From: QHXQ01 sp045807745
GTDB taxonomy: Bacteria > Acidobacteriota > Blastocatellia > Pyrinomonadales > Pyrinomonadaceae
Direction: 5' to 3'
NCBI GenBank assembly: GCA_045807745.1
Contig: JBJMGT010000015.1
Coordinates: 372,001-436,000 of the forward strand
Length of the DNA stretch: 64,000 nucleotides
Every line of letters begins with the position of its first letter. Position 1 is the stretch's first letter. A program made the position numbers and the translations under genes. Below are positions 60,425 through 64,000 of the stretch, in pieces. The notes beneath the pieces were generated by a model. The model had not been told where the DNA came from. It saw nothing but the letters and a program-made list of their open reading frames with translations, and did no database searches.

Positions 60425-61351
60425 GTGAGCAGAAGCCTCAAACCGCACGTCGCACTGGTAGCCGTGCAGTTCTTCTTCGGCACGTGGCCGATCATCGGTA
60501 AGCTCGCGCTCCGCACTTTGCCGAGCACGGGGCTGGTCGCCTGCCGCATCGTGGGCGCGGGCCTCGCTTTTGTAGTCCTGCGCCGCGCGACCGGGAGCAT
60601 GGCGATCACGCGTCGCAGCGATTATGCGCGCCTCGCCCTCTACAGCCTGCTGGGTGTCGTGCTCAATCAATTCCTCTACGTCAAAGGGTTGGCGCTCTCG
60701 TCCGCCATCATTGCCATCATCATAAGCACAAGTATTCCGGTTGCCACCCTGCTAGGCAGCCTGTTGTTGGGCCGCGAGCGCCCCACGCCGCGCCTGCTCG
60801 TCGGTATGGCCATCGCGGTGTTTGGCGTCGTCTATCTCGTCCACCCGACGCGCGCAGACTTCGCGCGGGGCACAATGATCGGCAACATGCTGCTCGTCCT
60901 GAGTACGCTTTTGTATGGCGCGTACATCGCAATTTCACAGCAGACGATCAAGCGGTACGGCGCGCTCACGGTCATCACGTGGGTGTTTTTATTCGCCTGT
61001 GTGGCGGCGCTCCCCATCGGCATTTATCAGTTCGCGCAGACGCCGCTCAGCACCATTGCCCCGCGCGTCTGGCTTGCAGTCGGCTACATTATCATCGCGC
61101 CGACAGTGGGCGCTTATTACCTGAACGCGTGGGCGCTCGGGCGCGTGACACCAAGCACGGTTGCGATCTACATATACCTCCAACCGGTCATCGCGCTCGT
61201 GCTCGCGCCGCTCGTACTCGGCGAAAGCCTGAACGCGCGGACGGGCCTCGCCGCGTTGCTCATCTTTACGGGCGTGGCTCTGGTCATCATCCGCGCGCGC
61301 AACGGGATCGTGGAGGAAGTATCGGAACGCCCCGAAGCGCTCGGGCGCTGA
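60425..61351 (+). CDS. EamA-family (DMT) transporter
   Basis: 308 residues, GTG start. Ten membrane spans arranged as two EamA repeats, about 5-140 (FFFGTWPIIGKLALRTLPS ... FGVVYLVHP) and 150-290 (TLLYGAYIAISQQTIKRYG ... TPSTVAIYIYLQPVIALVLAPLVLGE). The PVIALVLA...LGE stretch near the end is typical of EamA. Probably exports an amino acid or metabolite; substrate not inferable. Short polar C-terminal tail. Confidence 0.9.
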   Translation: MSRSLKPHVALVAVQFFFGTWPIIGKLALRTLPSTGLVACRIVGAGLAFVVLRRATGSMAITRRSDYARLALYSLLGVVLNQFLYVKGLALSSAIIAIIISTSIPVATLLGSLLLGRERPTPRLLVGMAIAVFGVVYLVHPTRADFARGTMIGNMLLVLSTLLYGAYIAISQQTIKRYGALTVITWVFLFACVAALPIGIYQFAQTPLSTIAPRVWLAVGYIIIAPTVGAYYLNAWALGRVTPSTVAIYIYLQPVIALVLAPLVLGESLNARTGLAALLIFTGVALVIIRARNGIVEEVSERPEALGR

Positions 61352-61390
61352 CTTTTACTAAGACGCTTGAGCGGTGTAACGTTTAGCAAG

Positions 61391-62317
61391 ATGTCTGAAG
61401 CAACAACAATCAGAGCGGAGGCAAGCGTTCAAGATATTGAGACCGCGCAGAAGAGCGCGGCGGCGCGGCTCTCAATCGCGGCCGCCGCTTTTTTGATCGT
61501 GCTCAAGACTGTGACCGGCTTGCTGACCGGCTCGATCAGCGTCTGGGCTTCCCTGCTCGATTCGGCGATGGACATCTTCGCCTCGACGATCAACTACTTC
61601 GCCGTGCGCGCCGCCGCGCGCCCGCCCGACGATGATCATGCCTACGGCCACGGCAAGGTCGAATCGCTGGCCGGTCTCTTCCAATCATTCGTCATCACCG
61701 TGTCAGGTCTCTTCCTCGTGCGCGCGGCCATCGGGCGGATCAGCAATCCGCCCGCGACGAGCGCAGAACTGTTGGGGGTGGCAGTGATGCTTATCGCGAC
61801 CTTCGTCAGCATCGCACTGGTTGCGCGGCTGCGGCGAGTTGCGCGCCAGACCGACTCGCCCGCGCTTAGTGCCGATGCGCTGCACTACGCCACAGACGTA
61901 TACACGAACGGCGGTGCGCTCGGCGCGCTTCTGCTCTTGAGACTGACCGGCTGGCGGTTGGCTGATCCGATCATCTCAATCGCCATCTCGCTCTACATAC
62001 TGGCTTCCGCCATTTCGGTCGCGCGCGATTCGATTGATGTGCTGATGGATAAACGCCTGCCGCTTGAGGTGGATGAGCAGATCGCCCAGATCGTCGGCCG
62101 CTTTCGCACGCAGGGCGTCGTCGGGCATCACGACGTGCGCACGCGGCGCTCCGGCGCGCAGAAGTTCATCGACCTGCATCTCGAAGTTGAGCGCAACCAA
62201 AGCCTTGAAGCAGCGCACGCCTTGTCCGTGCAAGTCCTACGCGCTATCGAAGCCGAGATTCCTCGTTCCCGCGTGCAGATTCACACTGACCCGGCGGGGG
62301 ATAATAGTGACGAGTGA
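61391..62317 (+). CDS. Cation diffusion facilitator (FieF-like) metal transporter
   Basis: 308 residues from ATG 61391. Six membrane spans with metal-site motifs SLLDSAMDIFAS (DxxxD in TM2), DDDHAYGHGKVESLAG after TM2, SADALHYATDVYTNG (HxxxD in TM5), and a cytoplasmic C-terminal domain with VGHHDVRTRRSGAQKFIDLHLEV. Exports divalent metal (Zn, Fe or Cd type) by proton exchange. The last codons (DNSDE) and the stop are formed by the heptad repeat that follows. Confidence 0.94.
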   Translation: MSEATTIRAEASVQDIETAQKSAAARLSIAAAAFLIVLKTVTGLLTGSISVWASLLDSAMDIFASTINYFAVRAAARPPDDDHAYGHGKVESLAGLFQSFVITVSGLFLVRAAIGRISNPPATSAELLGVAVMLIATFVSIALVARLRRVARQTDSPALSADALHYATDVYTNGGALGALLLLRLTGWRLADPIISIAISLYILASAISVARDSIDVLMDKRLPLEVDEQIAQIVGRFRTQGVVGHHDVRTRRSGAQKFIDLHLEVERNQSLEAAHALSVQVLRAIEAEIPRSRVQIHTDPAGDNSDE

Positions 62318-62382
62318 TAAGTAACGAGTGACGAGTTAGGAAAACATTCTTACTCGTCACTCGTCACTTGTCACTCGTCACT
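62306..62382. repeat. Heptad-repeat hairpin, GTGACGA family
   Basis: 31-bp arms (62306-62336 and 62352-62382) of GTGACGA/GTGATAA/GTAACGA heptamers, nearly perfect complements. It overlaps the CDF stop and ends 4 bp before the convergent mutS stop. Confidence 0.9.
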
Positions 62383-62385
62383 TTT

Positions 62386-64000
62386 CTACGACGCTGTGCG
62401 CAGTGCCCGCGACACATCTCCGCCACCCTCTTCTTCCTCGGCCTGCCGGCGCAACTCGTAGAGTTTCATCAACGCTTCGACCGGCGCGAGCGCATTGAGG
62501 TCAAGCTCTAGCAGCGCGCGTTGTAATTGTGTGTCGCCTTCGGTGGGGCGCGTGTGCGGTTTGGATTTGATCGACTGGGTGTTAGCTGGGAGATGTGCGC
62601 CGGCTTGCTCTTCGTATTCCTGCAATAGCTCCTCGGCGCGGCGGACGACGGGGCGCGGCAGGCCCGCGAGTTTCGCGGCGTAGACGCCGTAGCTGCGTTC
62701 GGCTACGCCCGGCGTGATCTTGTAGAGGAAGCGCAGTTCGTCCCCTTCTTCGGCGATCTCGACGCGTAGGTTTTCGACGCGCGGCAGGACGCCCGCGAGC
62801 GCAGTCAATTCATGATAATGCGTGGCGAAGAGCGTCTTGGCGCGGAGTTGCGGGTGGTTGTGTATGTATTCAAGCACGGCGCGGGCGACGGCCAGCCCGT
62901 CGTAGGTCGCAGTGCCGCGTCCCAATTCGTCGAGCAGTATGAGCGAGCGCGGCGTGGCGTGATGCAGAATCTGCGCAGTCTCGACCATCTCCGTCATGAA
63001 CGTAGACTCGCCGCTCCCGATCCGGTCGTAGAGGCCGATGCGCGTGAAGATGCGATCACATAGACCAATGCTCGCCGAGTCGGCGGGCACGAAGCTGCCG
63101 GACTGCGCCAGCAACACTATGAGCGCGGTCTGGCGCAGGAAGGTTGACTTGCCAGACATGTTCGGCCCTGTGATCAGTGCGATCTCAGGTGCGCCGCCGC
63201 CGAGTATCAGGTCGTTTGCGACGAACGGCTCTTCGGTGGCGGTGCGTTCAAGCACGGGATGGCGACCTGCATCAATGCGCAGAGCCGGCGTGTCGGTCAT
63301 CGAGGGGCGCACGTAAAGGTGACGCGCGGCTATTTCAGCGAACGAGGCAACGGCGTCGAGATAAGCGATTGTGCTGGCGGCGGCGAGGATTTCATCGCGC
63401 CCTTTACCGATCTCGGCGCAGACTTGCCGGAAGATGCTCGCTTCAAGCTCGGCGATCCGCTCCTGCGCATTGTTGACCAGCGACTCGTGCTCTTTCAGTT
63501 CCAGCGTGATGAAGCGCTCGGCATTCGTGAGCGTCTGCTTACGCGTGTAGCCTTCAGGGACGAGATGCAGGTTCGGCTTGGTCACTTCGATGAAGTGCCC
63601 AAAGACCTTGTTGTAGCCGACACGCAGACTCTTGATCCCCGTGCGCGCACGCTCGCGTTGTTCCATCTCCGCGAGATAGTTCTTGCCGTTGCGCAGCAAC
63701 TCGCGCAGCCGATCAAGCTCTGCGGAGAAGCCCACGCGGATGACGTTGACGCCTTCTGTCCGGCGCGGTAATTCTTCACGCAAGGCCGCACGAATCGTCT
63801 TTATTGTCGCCTCACACATTGGGAGCGCCGTGAGCGCCGCGCCAAAACGCTTTGTGTCCTGCTGCAAGACGGCACGGACACGCGGGATTGCTTCCAACCC
63901 CTGACAGAGCGCCAACACTTCCTGCGGCGCAGCCACGCCGACGCGCGCGCGCCCCGACAGGCGTTCAAGATCGTGTACCAGTTCAAGCGCGGCAAAGAAC
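62386..64000 (-). CDS. mutS: DNA mismatch repair protein MutS, 5'-truncated by window edge
   Basis: The frame is open to the right edge (LVHDLERLSGRARVG precedes the first internal start), so about the last 538 residues are seen: the lever/clamp region (KSLRVGYNKVFGHFIEVTKPN, TLTNAERFITLELKEHE) and the ATPase domain with ITGPNMSGKSTFLRQTALIV, ELGRGTATYDGLAVARA, TLFATHYHEL and the KLAGLPRPVVRRAEELL end. Recognises mismatches and recruits MutL. Family certain; the mismatch-recognition domain lies outside the window. Confidence 0.96.
   Translation of the reverse strand, partial: FFAALELVHDLERLSGRARVGVAAPQEVLALCQGLEAIPRVRAVLQQDTKRFGAALTALPMCEATIKTIRAALREELPRRTEGVNVIRVGFSAELDRLRELLRNGKNYLAEMEQRERARTGIKSLRVGYNKVFGHFIEVTKPNLHLVPEGYTRKQTLTNAERFITLELKEHESLVNNAQERIAELEASIFRQVCAEIGKGRDEILAAASTIAYLDAVASFAEIAARHLYVRPSMTDTPALRIDAGRHPVLERTATEEPFVANDLILGGGAPEIALITGPNMSGKSTFLRQTALIVLLAQSGSFVPADSASIGLCDRIFTRIGLYDRIGSGESTFMTEMVETAQILHHATPRSLILLDELGRGTATYDGLAVARAVLEYIHNHPQLRAKTLFATHYHELTALAGVLPRVENLRVEIAEEGDELRFLYKITPGVAERSYGVYAAKLAGLPRPVVRRAEELLQEYEEQAGAHLPANTQSIKSKPHTRPTEGDTQLQRALLELDLNALAPVEALMKLYELRRQAEEEEGGGDVSRALRTAS

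Noticed and set aside
39239..62382. Heptad repeats as a CRISPR array
   Set aside because: Units are 7 bases with no unique spacers, and the arms are inverted; no cas genes are present.

Overview
The window is about 60% G+C, densely coded, and looks like chromosome of an acidobacterium, most plausibly Blastocatellia (inference). Supporting signs are the VWFA-related secreted protein, the many Gln-Arg-rich secreted proteins with post-signal 'AQ' sites, the yicC-gmk-rpoZ order, and an extracellular nuclease with Calx-beta and lamin-tail domains. No rRNA, tRNA or CRISPR array was recognised.

Layout. Positions 1-2565 carry catabolic or housekeeping genes: a truncated FAH-family hydrolase, a DUF402 protein and an acyl-CoA carboxylase carboxyltransferase. 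Positions 2684-7764 are an array of six gene cassettes, each ending in a recognisable integron attC site (RYYYAAC ... GTTRRRY) in the same orientation, with no integrase in the window (a CALIN-type array). The cargo is a DUF2971 protein, an exported alpha/beta hydrolase, a VOC protein, an internally deleted MDR oxidoreductase, a RibD/DHFR-like reductase and a small membrane protein. Positions 7851-16954 hold a TPR lipoprotein, an S41-like protein that has lost both catalytic residues, ruvX-mltG, several secreted proteins and a stand-alone lasso-peptide B2-type transglutaminase-like peptidase. Positions 17074-21279 encode a 1401-residue secreted nuclease.

Positions 21523-33793 are the most unusual region. 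A minus-strand operon runs O-methyltransferase, nucleotidyltransferase-like protein, STN-domain protein, a 62-residue peptide, HprK-like kinase, radical SAM/SPASM-like enzyme, PqqD-like protein and a polytopic membrane protein. Two more paralogues of that membrane protein and a methyltransferase converge on it from the plus strand. The 62-residue peptide has the exact spacing of the lasso leader motif (F33, P36, V38, T48), a Glu eight residues after the predicted cleavage point, and a C-terminal Ser, which is the phosphate acceptor used by the HprK-like kinases of paeninodin-type clusters. No lasso cyclase is present; a radical SAM enzyme sits there instead. I read this as a candidate new RiPP system.

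Positions 33902-49464 hold a secreted phosphodiesterase-like protein, an NtrC-type two-component pair, an OmpA-family protein, a beta-propeller protein, an OmpR-type regulator, an MsbA-like ABC exporter, yicC-gmk-rpoZ and ETF-ubiquinone oxidoreductase. Positions 49620-64000 hold a YyaL/SPATA20-like protein, an RNase D-like exonuclease, an Asn/Thr-rich lipoprotein, an HD-GYP/GAF/GGDEF protein, the pyruvate dehydrogenase operon, an EamA transporter, a CDF metal transporter and the C-terminal part of mutS.

From 35 kb rightward, many intergenic gaps are filled by hairpins whose arms are tandem heptanucleotides. Unit sequences differ between loci but the architecture is the same, and the repeats often contain or touch the stop codon of the flanking gene.
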